64,000 nt of DNA from Pleomorphomonas sp. PLEO (GTDB taxonomy: Bacteria > Pseudomonadota > Alphaproteobacteria > Rhizobiales > Pleomorphomonadaceae): contig NZ_CP166625.1 of NCBI RefSeq assembly GCF_041320595.1, positions 3,160,001 through 3,224,000 of the forward strand. The letters are read 5' to 3'. The position numbers and the translations under genes are program-made. Under the pieces are notes generated by a model. It was given only the letters and a program-made list of their open reading frames with translations. It did no database searches and had not been told where the DNA came from. Positions 18,725 through 29,103 of this stretch are shown piece after piece; the stretch's first letter is position 1, and each line of letters starts with the position of its first letter.

Positions 18725-19548
18725 CCGAACGCATGCGTTTCACCGTCCTCGGCTGCGGCGCCTCGCCTGGCGTGCCGCGCATCGGCAACGATTGGGGCGC
18801 TTGCGATCCCAAAGAGCCGCGCAACCGGCGTCTACGGTCGTCGCTGATGGTCGAGCGGTTCAGCGCGGACGGTGGGATCACCCGCATTATTGTCGACACC
18901 GGCCCGGATTTTCGCGAGCAGGTTCTGCGAGCGGATGTCGGCGAGGCCGACGCGGTGCTGTACACCCACTCGCATGCCGATCATATCCACGGCATCGACG
19001 AGCTCCGCCAGTTCTTTCACAACAGCGGTCACCGCGTGCCAATCTACGCCGACGAGGAGACGGCGACCCGGCTGAAGGAAGCCTTCGGCTATTGTTTCGA
19101 GACGCCGCTGGGGTCCGGCTATCCTCCCATCGTCACCGAGCATAGGGTCGTCGCGGGGGAAGCCTTCTCGATCGAAGGTAAGGGTGGTTCCATCGAGGTG
19201 ATGCCCTACGTGCAGACGCATGGCGATATCAACAGCATCGGCTATCGCTTCGGCGCGCTGGCCTATTCGTCCGATGTCAGCTCCATTCCCGACGAAAGCT
19301 GGCCGCTGATTGACGGTATCGACGTGTTCATCGTCGACGCGTTGCGCTATCGGCCACACGTCAGTCATTTCTCGGTCGATCAGGCGATTGAAGCTGGCCA
19401 TCGCACCGGCGCGAAGCTGATCGTCCTTACCCACATGCATCATGATCTCGACTACCGCACCTTGGTCGCCGATCTTCCGGCCGGTGTCGTGCCGTCCTTC
19501 GATGGCATGGTGTTAGAGGCCGGCAAGGTGGTCGATCCGGCTGCGTGA
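18721..19548 (+). CDS. MBL-fold metallo-hydrolase (PhnP-like phosphodiesterase family)
   Basis: A 275-residue metallo-beta-lactamase-fold hydrolase. The zinc motif THSHADHIHGIDELR (about 80-94) and later ligands (TH near 160, SSD near 182, LTHMHHDLDY near 238) are present. The N-terminal FTVLGCGASPGVPRIG is typical of the PhnP subgroup that hydrolyses cyclic nucleotide-like phosphodiesters. The start overlaps the tatD stop. The natural substrate of these tatD-linked proteins is not established. Confidence 0.9.
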   Translation: MTERMRFTVLGCGASPGVPRIGNDWGACDPKEPRNRRLRSSLMVERFSADGGITRIIVDTGPDFREQVLRADVGEADAVLYTHSHADHIHGIDELRQFFHNSGHRVPIYADEETATRLKEAFGYCFETPLGSGYPPIVTEHRVVAGEAFSIEGKGGSIEVMPYVQTHGDINSIGYRFGALAYSSDVSSIPDESWPLIDGIDVFIVDALRYRPHVSHFSVDQAIEAGHRTGAKLIVLTHMHHDLDYRTLVADLPAGVVPSFDGMVLEAGKVVDPAA

Positions 19549-19684
19549 CGCAAATGTGGCGACGTTACGAAGAATTGGGCGGCGTGCCATACTTTTGACT
19601 CGCACTTAAATTCGCCTGAAACAATCATGAAGAAATAATGTCGCGATTCCGGGCTTTTCGCATGGCTGGCTTGCGTAGCTGATC

Positions 19685-19713
19685 TTGGTCTCTCTACGAC
19701 GAAAGTATATATA
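19685..19713 (+). promoter_or_regulatory. Candidate sigma-70 promoter for the first DUF3563-type gene
   Basis: TTGGTC (19685-19690) and TATATA (19708-19713) are 17 bases apart and lie about 80 bases before the start codon. Confidence 0.4.
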
Positions 19714-19795
19714 AACGGGCAAGGCGATGCCGCTGACGCATCCGTCGCGGTCGCGAAATCGCCATCGGTTCGTATCGTTGAGAGAATACAAAGCC

Positions 19796-19957
19796 ATGTT
19801 TGGTCCGCTGAAGAAGGTCGCCCGTGCTCTGCGTGTTCCCACTACAGAGGAGCGTGAGATGCAATATCTGAGCGCTGCCGGTGACCGTATCGAGCTTGAG
19901 TATCGCCAGCGGGAAGTCGACCGTGGCTTGTTCCGGCGCGGCCCGTTCGGCCTGTAA
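19796..19957 (+). CDS. DUF3563-type small protein, copy 1
   Basis: A 53-residue protein starting MFGPLKKVARALR, with core REMQYLSAAGDRIELEYRQ and the C-terminal DRGLFRRGPFGL. It is one of three tandem paralogues (also 20266-20421 and 20912-21067). The family, which I recognise as DUF3563 of rhizobia and relatives, has no established function. The protein is short, charged, and has no signal or TM segment. An ATG 23 codons upstream extends the frame, but the start at MFGPL matches the other two copies. Its own promoter and terminator make it monocistronic. Confidence 0.85.
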   Translation: MFGPLKKVARALRVPTTEEREMQYLSAAGDRIELEYRQREVDRGLFRRGPFGL

Positions 19958-20011
19958 GCCGCCGATCGTCGGCCCGAGAAACGGGCTGGAAAATCAAGAC
20001 GAGTATGACGC

Positions 20012-20046
20012 AAGCGCTCCCTGGCCAGAACGGCCGGAGCGCTTTT
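20012..20046 (+). terminator. Terminator after DUF3563-type copy 1
   Basis: AAGCGCTCC and GGAGCGCTT pair perfectly, with an inner GGCC/GGCC pair, followed by TTTT. Confidence 0.85.
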
Positions 20047-20135
20047 GTCATATTGTGCTCATCGCGCCTTGTTGCTTGCGGGCGCAAAAGTTTATCTGAA
20101 GGGCATCCATAGTTATTCTTCAAGTCGGTTCTCAT

Positions 20136-20163
20136 TTGACGCATGACGGCTTTGCGGTATACG
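20136..20163 (+). promoter_or_regulatory. Candidate sigma-70 promoter for DUF3563-type copy 2
   Basis: TTGACG (20136-20141) and TATACG (20158-20163) are 16 bases apart, about 100 bases before the start codon. The rest of the 308-base gap between copies 1 and 2 holds only the copy 1 terminator. Confidence 0.5.
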
Positions 20164-20265
20164 CGCTGGTACGGTCCGCATAACTAGCTATTCTTAGGCT
20201 GCAAGAGCAAGAAATGAACGCTGGAACGAAGATGATCCGGCGGCACCCAGAGAAAGGATGCAGCT

Positions 20266-20421
20266 ATGTTTTCCAACCTGAAGAAGGCCTTCCGCTCCGT
20301 CACCGCCTCCGAACGCGAAACGGCTTATCTCAATGAGGCTGGTGACCGCATCGATCTCGAACTGCGTCAGCGTGAAGTCGATCGTGGTCTGTTCCGTCGT
20401 AACCGGAACCTTGGCCTCTGA
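20266..20421 (+). CDS. DUF3563-type small protein, copy 2
   Basis: A 51-residue protein, MFSNLKKAFRSVTASERET..., with core YLNEAGDRIDLELRQREVD and end RGLFRRNRNLGL. It shares the spacing and most charged residues with copies 1 and 3. AGAAAGGA lies 7 bases before the ATG. The gene is shorter than common ORF cut-offs and would be missed by many gene callers. It has its own promoter-like sequence and a strong terminator. No function is known. Confidence 0.85.
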   Translation: MFSNLKKAFRSVTASERETAYLNEAGDRIDLELRQREVDRGLFRRNRNLGL

Positions 20422-20545
20422 TATAAGGCTTTGAAGAAAAAAGAAAATATCGCTGGCGCGCTTGGTGCCGGCGAAGAATGAAAGAGAGCTGACCGGTGGG
20501 CCTCAGCGCCGGAATGGTCTCATTAGGATTTTCTGACCTTCTGAC

Positions 20546-20582
20546 GAGCGCCCGAACGGCTTGATCGCCCGGGCGCTTTTTT
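20546..20582 (+). terminator. Terminator after DUF3563-type copy 2
   Basis: AGCGCCCG (20547-20554) and CGGGCGCT (20570-20577) form an 8-bp stem followed by six T. Confidence 0.85.
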
Positions 20583-20911
20583 CATTTCCAAGTGGCTTTT
20601 CTCATCCTTTGGCGCGTCTCTGGTCGTCCGTGCATTCGGTTGCGTGGGGCAGGGCGCGGTGCCCGCCGTACCGGATCCGTGATGTTAATGGCTTGTTAAG
20701 TTATTTGCGGCGCCGCTAAGTCGAATGAAGTTTCTCTGAAGCCTGCCAAAAGAAAATCTGTTGAGACCAATTCGCGGGATGCATGAGCGTCATGCAACAT
20801 TCGAACTGGTCCAAAGAACAGAATACATTATCTTAGTCAGTGTCAGGACAGAGGAACGGATCGCTGGGTCCTGAATAAAACCGGCGCTTCGTGGATCGAA
20901 AGGAAGATAAA
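20583..20911. other. Intergenic region before DUF3563-type copy 3, with an operator-like palindrome
   Basis: This 330-base region holds TGCATGA-GCG-TCATGCA (20780-20796), a perfect 7-bp inverted repeat with a 3-base centre, about 115 bases before copy 3. It may be an operator. No clear -35/-10 pair or other gene is visible. Confidence 0.4.
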
Positions 20912-21067
20912 ATGTTCACTCACCTCCGCAAGGCCGCCCGCGCCCTTCGCCCCTCCACCTCGGCGGAACGCGAGCTTGCCTATCTCAACGAGGCCACCGA
21001 CCGGATCGACCTCGAATACCGTCAGCGCGCCGTTGATCGTGGGATGTTCCGCAATGCCGGCTTCTGA
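20912..21067 (+). CDS. DUF3563-type small protein, copy 3
   Basis: A 51-residue protein, MFTHLRKAARALRPSTSAER..., with core ELAYLNEATDRIDLEYRQR and end DRGMFRNAGF. Its ribosome site AAAGGAAG is 5 to 8 bases before the ATG. The conserved frame of all three copies is MF-x-x-L-(K/R)-K-A, E-R-E, Y-L, D-R-I-(D/E)-L-E and D-R-G-(L/M)-F-R. Preservation of this pattern despite divergent third codon positions shows selection on protein sequence. Confidence 0.85.
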   Translation: MFTHLRKAARALRPSTSAERELAYLNEATDRIDLEYRQRAVDRGMFRNAGF

Positions 21068-21079
21068 TCGTCGCCATAT

Positions 21080-21099
21080 CGATCCCGTCATCGGGATCG
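21080..21099 (+). terminator. Hairpin after DUF3563-type copy 3
   Basis: CGATCCCG and CGGGATCG form a perfect 8-bp stem with a TCAT loop 12 bases after the stop. No T-run follows. Confidence 0.5.
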
Positions 21100-21162
21100 C
21101 TCGCCAGTTGCCCCGGACCACGAGCCGCAGGCTCCAAGATGGTCCGGCCCCCAGAGGATTGT

Positions 21163-21188
21163 GAAACCCGGCCATCGCGCCGGGTTTC
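21163..21188. terminator. Hairpin between DUF3563-type copy 3 and mazG
   Basis: GAAACCCGG and CCGGGTTTC form a perfect 9-bp stem in a convergent gap. On the plus strand it is followed only by TCGCTATTT, so it is a weak terminator. Confidence 0.55.
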
Positions 21189-21214
21189 TCGCTATTTAAG
21201 CGTCATTCGGACCA

Positions 21215-22048
21215 TCAGGCCTCGGTCTTCGCTTCCTGCCAGAGGGCTTCCATTTCCTCCAGGGTCGCCTGTTCCGGCCGTCGTCCGGCTTCGTCGAGCT
21301 TCCGCTCGATGTAGGCAAACCGCTTCCTAAATTTCTCATTGGTCGCCCGCACAGCCGCTTCCGGGTCGATATCGAGATGGCGGCCAAGATTGGCGAGGGC
21401 GAACAGCACGTCGCCGAGTTCGGCTTCGATGGCGGTACGCGCTTCGGCCTTTTCCACCTCACCGCTATCGGCGTGGTCCATCTCCGCCTCCAATTCGTCG
21501 AGCTCTTCGCGGATCTTGGCGAGCACGGCGCGGGGATCGTTCCAATCGAAGCCGACCGTTCCCGCCTTTTGTTGCAGCTTCACCGCCCTCAGCATCGGCG
21601 GCATGGCGATCGATACGGCGTCCAGCAGGCCCTGTGGGATCTCGCCGCCATGGTGTGCCGCTTTCTCAGCCTTTTCCTCCGCCTTGATCTTTTCCCACAG
21701 TCCCCTCACGAGATGCGGGGTCCGGGCTTCCGCCGGTCCAAACACATGGGGATGGCGGCGGATCATCTTGCGGGTCACCGCTTCCACCACGTCCGGGAAG
21801 GCGAAAGCGCCTTCTTCCTCTGCCATGCGGGCGTGAAACACCACTTGCAACAGCAGGTCGCCCAGTTCGTCGCAGATGTCATGTCGATCGCCACGGGCAA
21901 TCGCCTCGGCAACCTCATAGGCTTCCTCGATGGTGTAGGGAGCGATGGTCTCGAAGGTTTGCTGGAGATCCCAGGCGCAACCGGTTTCCGGGGTGCGCAG
22001 CCGAGCCATGATATCGATCAGGACGGATATGTCGCGGCCGGGCTGCAT
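21215..22048 (-). CDS. mazG: MazG nucleoside triphosphate pyrophosphohydrolase
   Basis: MazG hydrolyses NTPs and dNTPs to monophosphates and pyrophosphate, which cleans the nucleotide pool. The 277 residues contain two MazG domains. The first (about 20-125) has the metal-binding EEAYEVAEAIARGD and CDELGDLLLQVVFHARMAEE; the second (about 160-260) has EELDELEAEM and EAELGDVLFALANL. AAGGAA lies before the ATG. The gene is convergent with the DUF3563-type cluster and downstream of a HAD hydrolase on the same strand, 97 bases apart. Confidence 0.95.
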   Translation of the reverse strand: MQPGRDISVLIDIMARLRTPETGCAWDLQQTFETIAPYTIEEAYEVAEAIARGDRHDICDELGDLLLQVVFHARMAEEEGAFAFPDVVEAVTRKMIRRHPHVFGPAEARTPHLVRGLWEKIKAEEKAEKAAHHGGEIPQGLLDAVSIAMPPMLRAVKLQQKAGTVGFDWNDPRAVLAKIREELDELEAEMDHADSGEVEKAEARTAIEAELGDVLFALANLGRHLDIDPEAAVRATNEKFRKRFAYIERKLDEAGRRPEQATLEEMEALWQEAKTEA

Positions 22049-22145
22049 GGCAGGGTTCCTTGGCTGTTTGTTCAGGAGGGGTGGCGCGACACTTCGCGCG
22101 GGTAGGGGGTCGAGTCAACGCCAAACTGGCGGTATCGCTGGCGCT

Positions 22146-22856
22146 TCAGGTGGCCGTATGGGGTGCGAGGAAAGCTGCGAGTTCGCTGATGTCGCCAAGG
22201 CAGGCATCGGCGATCGGCGTAAGCACCGCCGCGTCGCTGGTGCCACTTAGGACGCCGATGACAAGACCGGCACCGGCGCTGCGGCCCATGTCGATGTCGT
22301 GGCTGTTGTCGCCGACGATGGCGATCTCCGACGGCTGGAGGCCGAGCGCGGCGGCAAAGGCCAGCGCCATTCCGGGGCCGGGCTTTACGCCATGGCCGCT
22401 GTCATATCCGGCGACAAACGAGATGTGATGGGTGAGGCCGAGGTGATCCAGCATCAAGCGGATGGATGCCTCGTTGTCCGACGAGGCGATGCCGAGCGTC
22501 AGGCCCGCCGCTCGGAGTGATGTAAAGCATGCGTCGAGATCACCGATCGGCACCGAGCCTGTGGCCGACGCGGTGAACAGGGCATCGAGCCGGCTAGCGA
22601 GGGTTTCAAGCGAGAGGGGGCTGCCAGCCTCTACCCAAGCGGCGGCAATCTCGACGGTGTGGGCGGCGGCGAGCAGGCTGCCGGGCCGGGTCACCATGCT
22701 CGACCTGTCCATGCCGCCGAGGGTGAGGAGACGGTCGGCGAGGTCGAGGTCGCCAGCGGCGGCTATGTCGGCGGCCGCGACGTTGATCGGTCCCCAGGTA
22801 AGGTGATAGTCGAGAAGGGTCCCATCTTTATCGAACAGAACGGCTCGGATTGGCAT
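22146..22856 (-). CDS. HAD-family hydrolase, phosphoglycolate-phosphatase type
   Basis: A 236-residue HAD phosphatase. Motif I is FDKDGTLLDY, motif II is SSD in GIASSDNEAS, motif III Lys is in HGVKPGPGM, and motif IV is GDNSHDIDMG. The helical cap between motifs I and II is typical of the Gph group, which removes phosphate from 2-phosphoglycolate and similar small compounds. The ATG at 22856 is preceded by AAGGACC; a longer open frame starts 18 codons earlier without support. It is divergent from a second, unrelated HAD gene 68 bases away. Confidence 0.87.
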   Translation of the reverse strand: MPIRAVLFDKDGTLLDYHLTWGPINVAAADIAAAGDLDLADRLLTLGGMDRSSMVTRPGSLLAAAHTVEIAAAWVEAGSPLSLETLASRLDALFTASATGSVPIGDLDACFTSLRAAGLTLGIASSDNEASIRLMLDHLGLTHHISFVAGYDSGHGVKPGPGMALAFAAALGLQPSEIAIVGDNSHDIDMGRSAGAGLVIGVLSGTSDAAVLTPIADACLGDISELAAFLAPHTAT

Positions 22857-22924
22857 ATCGGGTCCTTGCGGATAATCGGGGCGCCACGCGTTGGCAATGA
22901 CGACATTCATTGGAGAGCGGATAC

Positions 22925-23653
22925 ATGGCGCAGGCGTCGGTTACCACTCTCGGCTTCGATGCCGATGATACGCTTTGGCAGAACGAGTGTTTCTTTCGGG
23001 ACACCGAGGGGCGCTTTCTTGATCTCCTGGCCGACTTCGGCGATCGGGCGACGCTGTCGAACCGGCTGTTTGCCGTCGAGAAACGCAACATTCCCGTCTA
23101 TGGCTTCGGCATCAAGGGATTCGTGCTGTCAATGATGGAAACGGCGCTGGAGGTCAGCGCCGGCCAACTCGATCCGGCCGTGATCGCCAGCGTGCTGGCC
23201 ATGGGACGGGAGATGCTGAATCATCCCGTAGAGCTGCTGCCGGAGGTGCGCGAAACGCTGGAGGCGCTATCGGCGCGCTACCCGCTGATCCTGATTACCA
23301 AGGGGGATCTGTTCGACCAGGAACGCAAGCTCGCGGCATCTGGCCTCGCCGAGCTGTTTCATGCCGTGGAAATCGTCTCGGATAAATCGGCCTCCACGTA
23401 TGCCCGCGTATTCACGGCCCGTGGCAATGGACCTGACAGGGCGCTGATGGTGGGCAATTCATTGCGTTCCGACATCCTGCCGGCGCTGGAGGCCGGGGCG
23501 TTTGCCGTCCATATTCCGCACGACCTGACATGGACCTACGAGCACGTCGAGGAGCCGGTGGACCACCCACGTCTCTTCATCGAGCAACACATTCATAAAG
23601 TCGTGGAAGTCATTGAAAAAATTAATGACAATCGCGATATATTCAAGTGTTGA
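22925..23653 (+). CDS. HAD-family hydrolase, YjjG-like
   Basis: A 242-residue HAD hydrolase with motif I GFDADDTLWQNE, motif II ITKGD, motif III Lys in VSDKSA and motif IV VGNSLRSDILPALEAG. It is close to YjjG-type house-cleaning nucleotidases, but the substrate is not certain. GGAGAG lies before the ATG. It is divergent from the Gph-like HAD gene. It is followed by a 260-base gap that carries the guaB promoter, in which I see no further gene. Confidence 0.85.
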   Translation: MAQASVTTLGFDADDTLWQNECFFRDTEGRFLDLLADFGDRATLSNRLFAVEKRNIPVYGFGIKGFVLSMMETALEVSAGQLDPAVIASVLAMGREMLNHPVELLPEVRETLEALSARYPLILITKGDLFDQERKLAASGLAELFHAVEIVSDKSASTYARVFTARGNGPDRALMVGNSLRSDILPALEAGAFAVHIPHDLTWTYEHVEEPVDHPRLFIEQHIHKVVEVIEKINDNRDIFKC

Positions 23654-23862
23654 TTCGGGCCTTTGGCATATCGATTCCGGCGCCTCCCGCAGTTGGTGCT
23701 TACCTTCGCGTAGTGATTCAAGCGGCTCCGCCATCCGTTAGCGCTTCCGCGTAAGTATACCAAAGTCGCGCTTTTGCCTTTGCCAAACGCCGCGCCCGTG
23801 GTAGAGACCACCGCCAACTTCATTCGGTGATGAACGCTTGCTTCGAGTCGCGCCAGACGTGA

Positions 23863-25419
<1,557 letters not shown>

Positions 25420-25460
25420 GGCGCCTGAGTTTCGAGACCACGCTGCCGAATCCATAGGTC

Positions 25461-25486
25461 GGCCGTCGGGCTTGCTCCCGGCGGCC
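25461..25486 (+). terminator. Hairpin after guaB
   Basis: GGCCGTCGGG and CCCGGCGGCC form a 10-bp stem with one T-G pair and loop CTTGCT. It lacks a T-run, so termination strength is uncertain. Confidence 0.45.
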
Positions 25487-25539
25487 GTCTCATTCATATG
25501 TCGGCAGCACGATTGGACGGGCAACCGAAGGATATTGCT

Positions 25540-26856
25540 ATGAGAGACGGTGGCAGGATCGCGGCGGCGATCGAGGTGCTGGGAGATGTCGAGCGTACGC
25601 GACGCCCGGTGCAGGATGCTCTGAAGGACTGGGGACTTGCCCACCGTTTCGCAGGTTCGAAAGATCGTAGCGCCATCGGCAACCTGGTGTTCGACGTGCT
25701 GCGCCGCAAGGCGTCGCTCTCTGCCATCATGGGGTCCGATAACCCGCGTGCGCTGGCGCTCGCCGCCGCCGTGCGCCTGTGGGGGCGAAGCGTACCGTCT
25801 CTGGACACCCTGTTTGCCGAAGACAAGTTCGCGCCGTCAGCGCTCAGTGATGACGAGCGCGCGGTACTGTCTGCCGGAACCGTTCCGGTCGATGCGCCCG
25901 ACTGGGTGAAGGGCGACTATCCCGAATGGCTGGCGAACTCGCTTGCCCGCGCCTTCGGCGACCGTGTGGTGGAAGAAGGTGAGGCGCTGGCTGGCCGCGC
26001 CGATGTCGATCTGCGGGTCAACACGCTGAAGAGCGGACTGGAGCAGGTGCTGGAGGGCCTTACCCATCTCAAGGCAGAGCCTTGCCGATGGTCGCCAGTC
26101 GGCATCCGTATCCCGGCGGTCGACGGTGACCTCCGGCCCGGTCATGTTTCATCCGACCTCGCCTACAAGAGAGGCTGGTTCGAGGTGCAGGATGAGGGTA
26201 GCCAACTGGCGGCGTTGATCGCTGCCGTCGGTGGCGGCCGGCAGGTGGTCGACCTCTGCGCGGGAGCCGGAGGCAAGACGTTGGCGCTTTCGGCGGCGCT
26301 CGGTAACCACGGCCAGATCTACGCCTACGATAGCGACAAACGCCGGTTCGGCGATATCCTCGACCGCATTGACCGCTCCGGTAGCCGCAACATCCAGATC
26401 CGCGAGCCGCGCCGCGAGCAGGATGTGCTGGCCGACCTCGCCGGCAAGAGCGATCTGGTCTTGGTCGATGCGCCCTGTACGGGCTCGGGCACCTGGCGTC
26501 GTCGGCCGGACGCCAAGTGGCGCCTTGCTCCGGGCGCCCTCGAGATTCGCCTCAAGGAACAGGCGTCGGTCCTCGACAACGCCGTGCGGCTTGTGAAGGC
26601 AGGCGGCCGCATCGTCTACATCACATGCTCGGTGTTGCCCGAGGAAAACGAAGAGCAGATCGCCGCTTTCCTGTCTCGCACGCCGGGTTTCAGGCTCGGC
26701 GACGCGGCGGCGGCTTTCTCGGCGGTCACCGGCACGGCGGCGCCGGACCTTGCTTGTCTTCACCTTGAGGGCCGCGACGGGGCGATGCTGCGTCTCACGC
26801 CGGCGCTCACCGGCACGGATGGCTTCTTCGTCGCCATCCTGAACCGAGCGGCTTGA
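25540..26856 (+). CDS. RsmB/NOP-family RNA cytosine-5 methyltransferase
   Basis: A 438-residue SAM-dependent RNA m5C methyltransferase, likely acting on 16S rRNA. Residues 1-130 form the NusB-like N-terminal domain typical of RsmB. The Rossmann domain has the SAM site DLCAGAGGKTLALSA, motif IV DAPCTGSGTWRR and motif VI YITCSVLPEENEEQI, so both catalytic cysteines are present. GAAGGA precedes ATG 25540; an in-frame ATG 14 codons upstream has no ribosome site. It follows guaB in the same orientation. Confidence 0.9.
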   Translation: MRDGGRIAAAIEVLGDVERTRRPVQDALKDWGLAHRFAGSKDRSAIGNLVFDVLRRKASLSAIMGSDNPRALALAAAVRLWGRSVPSLDTLFAEDKFAPSALSDDERAVLSAGTVPVDAPDWVKGDYPEWLANSLARAFGDRVVEEGEALAGRADVDLRVNTLKSGLEQVLEGLTHLKAEPCRWSPVGIRIPAVDGDLRPGHVSSDLAYKRGWFEVQDEGSQLAALIAAVGGGRQVVDLCAGAGGKTLALSAALGNHGQIYAYDSDKRRFGDILDRIDRSGSRNIQIREPRREQDVLADLAGKSDLVLVDAPCTGSGTWRRRPDAKWRLAPGALEIRLKEQASVLDNAVRLVKAGGRIVYITCSVLPEENEEQIAAFLSRTPGFRLGDAAAAFSAVTGTAAPDLACLHLEGRDGAMLRLTPALTGTDGFFVAILNRAA

Positions 26857-26865
26857 CGGGAAGGC

Positions 26866-28035
26866 TTAGGCGCCGGCCGGTTCGGTCGCCGCCGCTGTCT
26901 TGCGCTCGCCGGGGCGGAGCGAACCAGTGAGCGTAAGACTGATCAAAAGTACAGGGATCAGGAACATCAGGCCGATGCGGATGCCGAAGAATTCGGCCAG
27001 GCCGCCAATGACCAGCGGGCCGGCCAGGAAGCCGAGTACGTAGATCGCCGAGAGGATGGCGACGTTTCCTGCCGGCGTGCCGGGTGTGGTCATGGCGGCG
27101 GTCACTGCCAGCGGGAAGGCGACGGAAATGCCGAGGCCGATCATGCCAAAGGCCGCGGCGCCCATCCAGAAATTGTCGGCGACGGACAGCAGCAGGGCGC
27201 CACCAAGGGCGATCGACACGCAGAGCCGCGCTAGCACGACCATGCCGAGGCGCTTGCGCAACGCGTCGCCCATGAAGCGGCCGGCCGACAGCAGGGCGGC
27301 GAAGGTGGCGTATCCGTAGCCGAGCATGGCGATCGGCGTTCCCGTCTCGTCGCGCAGAAAGATGCCCGACCAGTCGCCCATCGACCCTTCGGTGACGGCA
27401 AACCCTATGCTGAATAGGCAGACCAGTAGCAAGGCTTTCGGCGGGATGGCGAAAAAGGACGGCGAGGGCGTGTGGTCCGCTGCCTTGACCGGTTCCACCG
27501 CTGGTAGCCGCAGGCCCGCCCAGACCGCAACCGGCAACACGATCACCACCGACAGCACCAGTGCTCCGGTGACCGTCAGCCCGAAGGTGGCAAGTGTGGC
27601 CCCGACGAAGCTGCCGACGCCGATTCCGACGCTCCAGAACCCGTGGCAGGTGCTCATGATCAGCCTGCCAGCCTCCTCTTCTATGCGGGCCGCCTCGACA
27701 TTCATGGCCAGTTCGGCCAGCGCCAGCAGCGCCCCGCAGGATGCAAGGATCAGGAACAGCGACGGTATGTTGAAGGCAAGACCGGGCAAGGTCAGGATCA
27801 GCAGCATGCCGGCGAATGAGCAGATCAGGAGGTTGCGCGCACCGACGGCATCACAGATCCGGCCGGCAAAGGGCAGGATCAGGAGGTTGGAAATCGGCAT
27901 GCCGAGCAGGGCTAGCGCCAACTCCGCCGGGCGGAGAGCCAGGCCCGCCTGTACTTCAGGAATGCGCGACAGCCAGTTGCCAAAGACGAGCGGCTCCAGG
28001 AAGAAGATCAACATGATCAGGCGGACTTGGGTCAT
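26866..28035 (-). CDS. MFS transporter, YbjJ-like
   Basis: A 389-residue major facilitator with about 12 TM helices. The first helices read LIMLIFFLEPLVFGNWLSRIPEVQ, typical of the YbjJ group, and GRICDAVGARNLL matches the loop 2-3 signature. Substrates of this group are not well established; sugars and drugs have been suggested. The start is MTQVRL; 44 upstream codons in the open frame have no coding character. Its stop lies 9 bases from the end of the rsmB-like gene (convergent). Confidence 0.85.
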   Translation of the reverse strand: MTQVRLIMLIFFLEPLVFGNWLSRIPEVQAGLALRPAELALALLGMPISNLLILPFAGRICDAVGARNLLICSFAGMLLILTLPGLAFNIPSLFLILASCGALLALAELAMNVEAARIEEEAGRLIMSTCHGFWSVGIGVGSFVGATLATFGLTVTGALVLSVVIVLPVAVWAGLRLPAVEPVKAADHTPSPSFFAIPPKALLLVCLFSIGFAVTEGSMGDWSGIFLRDETGTPIAMLGYGYATFAALLSAGRFMGDALRKRLGMVVLARLCVSIALGGALLLSVADNFWMGAAAFGMIGLGISVAFPLAVTAAMTTPGTPAGNVAILSAIYVLGFLAGPLVIGGLAEFFGIRIGLMFLIPVLLISLTLTGSLRPGERKTAAATEPAGA

Positions 28036-28206
28036 CGGATCACCGCGCGAAAAGGGCCACTTATAGAATCGATTCAATCGGACATTTACAGCCAATCCGT
28101 GCCATTGGCCAGACGTGGCAAATGCAAGGACGCGAGTTGGCGCCATGATTGCCCACGAGCTCGGCAAGATGTGTCAGTAGACGGAAGGCGGTGTGCTCGT
28201 GGCCTT

Positions 28207-28998
28207 TCAGTCTATGGCGATGATCACATGACTGGCGTCGAACAGAGCGCAGGCGGAAGCACCCTCCTGAAGCGACAGCGCCTCGGCCGAGCGGGCTGTG
28301 ATTGAAGCGGTGAGCGACTTGCCGCCACCGACATCCAGCACCACTTCGGCGTTGACCGTGCCACGCTCGATACGGGCGATACGGCCGGAGATACGGTTGG
28401 CAACCGAAACGGCGGGCGGTTCGGTCCCGGGAGCGATCATCACGAACGGCGCCTTGATCAGCACGACCGCCTCTCGTCCAACGACCAGACCTAGATCCTT
28501 GAGGCTGCCGGCGGTGACGGTGGCGTGGATGGTGGTTTCGTTCGACACCGCCACCCCGACGTCCGCATTGAGCGTATCGGCATCGATGGACACGATGGTA
28601 CCGCGAAGAACGTTGCGCGCCGAGGTTCGCATGAAAAAGCCCGAGAAGAGGTTGAGGGGGGAAATACCACTGCCGGCAAGATCCGGCTCGATCATTCGGA
28701 CCACGCGGGCCATTTCCGCTTCCATGCGGCGATAGGCCTCGATCACTTTGGTCCCGGCCGGGGTGAGGGTGGCCCCGCCGCCGGCCTTGCCGCCGGTGCG
28801 CGTGTCGAGCATCGGTTGGCCAAACAGGTTGGCCAGGGCGTCGAGCCAGTCCCAGGCCGCCTTGTAGGTAATGCCGATCGCCTTGGCGCCGGCAGAGATG
28901 CTGCCCTCGCGGGCAACCGCCTCCAGCAGACGGATGCGATCGCCGTTGACCGACGATGGACCATCGCTCCTCAGAGTGATCGAGGCATTGATCGGCAT
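28207..28998 (-). CDS. modE: ModE-type molybdate-dependent transcriptional regulator
   Basis: ModE senses molybdate and controls molybdate uptake and molybdoenzyme genes. The 263 residues have a LysR-like winged helix (GDRIRLLEAVAREGSISAGAKAIGITYKAAWDWLDALANLFGQPML) and two C-terminal TOBE/Mop domains (about 125-190 and 198-260) that bind oxyanion. AAGGAAC precedes ATG 28998. No modABC transporter is adjacent, so its targets lie elsewhere. It is 105 bases downstream of the start-side end of an MBL hydrolase gene on the same strand. Confidence 0.88.
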   Translation of the reverse strand: MPINASITLRSDGPSSVNGDRIRLLEAVAREGSISAGAKAIGITYKAAWDWLDALANLFGQPMLDTRTGGKAGGGATLTPAGTKVIEAYRRMEAEMARVVRMIEPDLAGSGISPLNLFSGFFMRTSARNVLRGTIVSIDADTLNADVGVAVSNETTIHATVTAGSLKDLGLVVGREAVVLIKAPFVMIAPGTEPPAVSVANRISGRIARIERGTVNAEVVLDVGGGKSLTASITARSAEALSLQEGASACALFDASHVIIAID

Positions 28999-29103
28999 TG
29001 CTGACCGTTCCTTGTTGCGGGCGACCTCCGGCCGGCCGGTACGCCGACGATGAACCGGCGGCATTGTTCTAGCCTCTCGCGGCATTGGGCGAAACTCCCC
29101 TGG

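Noticed and set aside
19549-20911. General stress (EcfG) promoters before the DUF3563-type genes
   Set aside because: GGAAC occurs near 20852 and 20223, but no CGTT-like -10 element is at the required 16-19-base distance.
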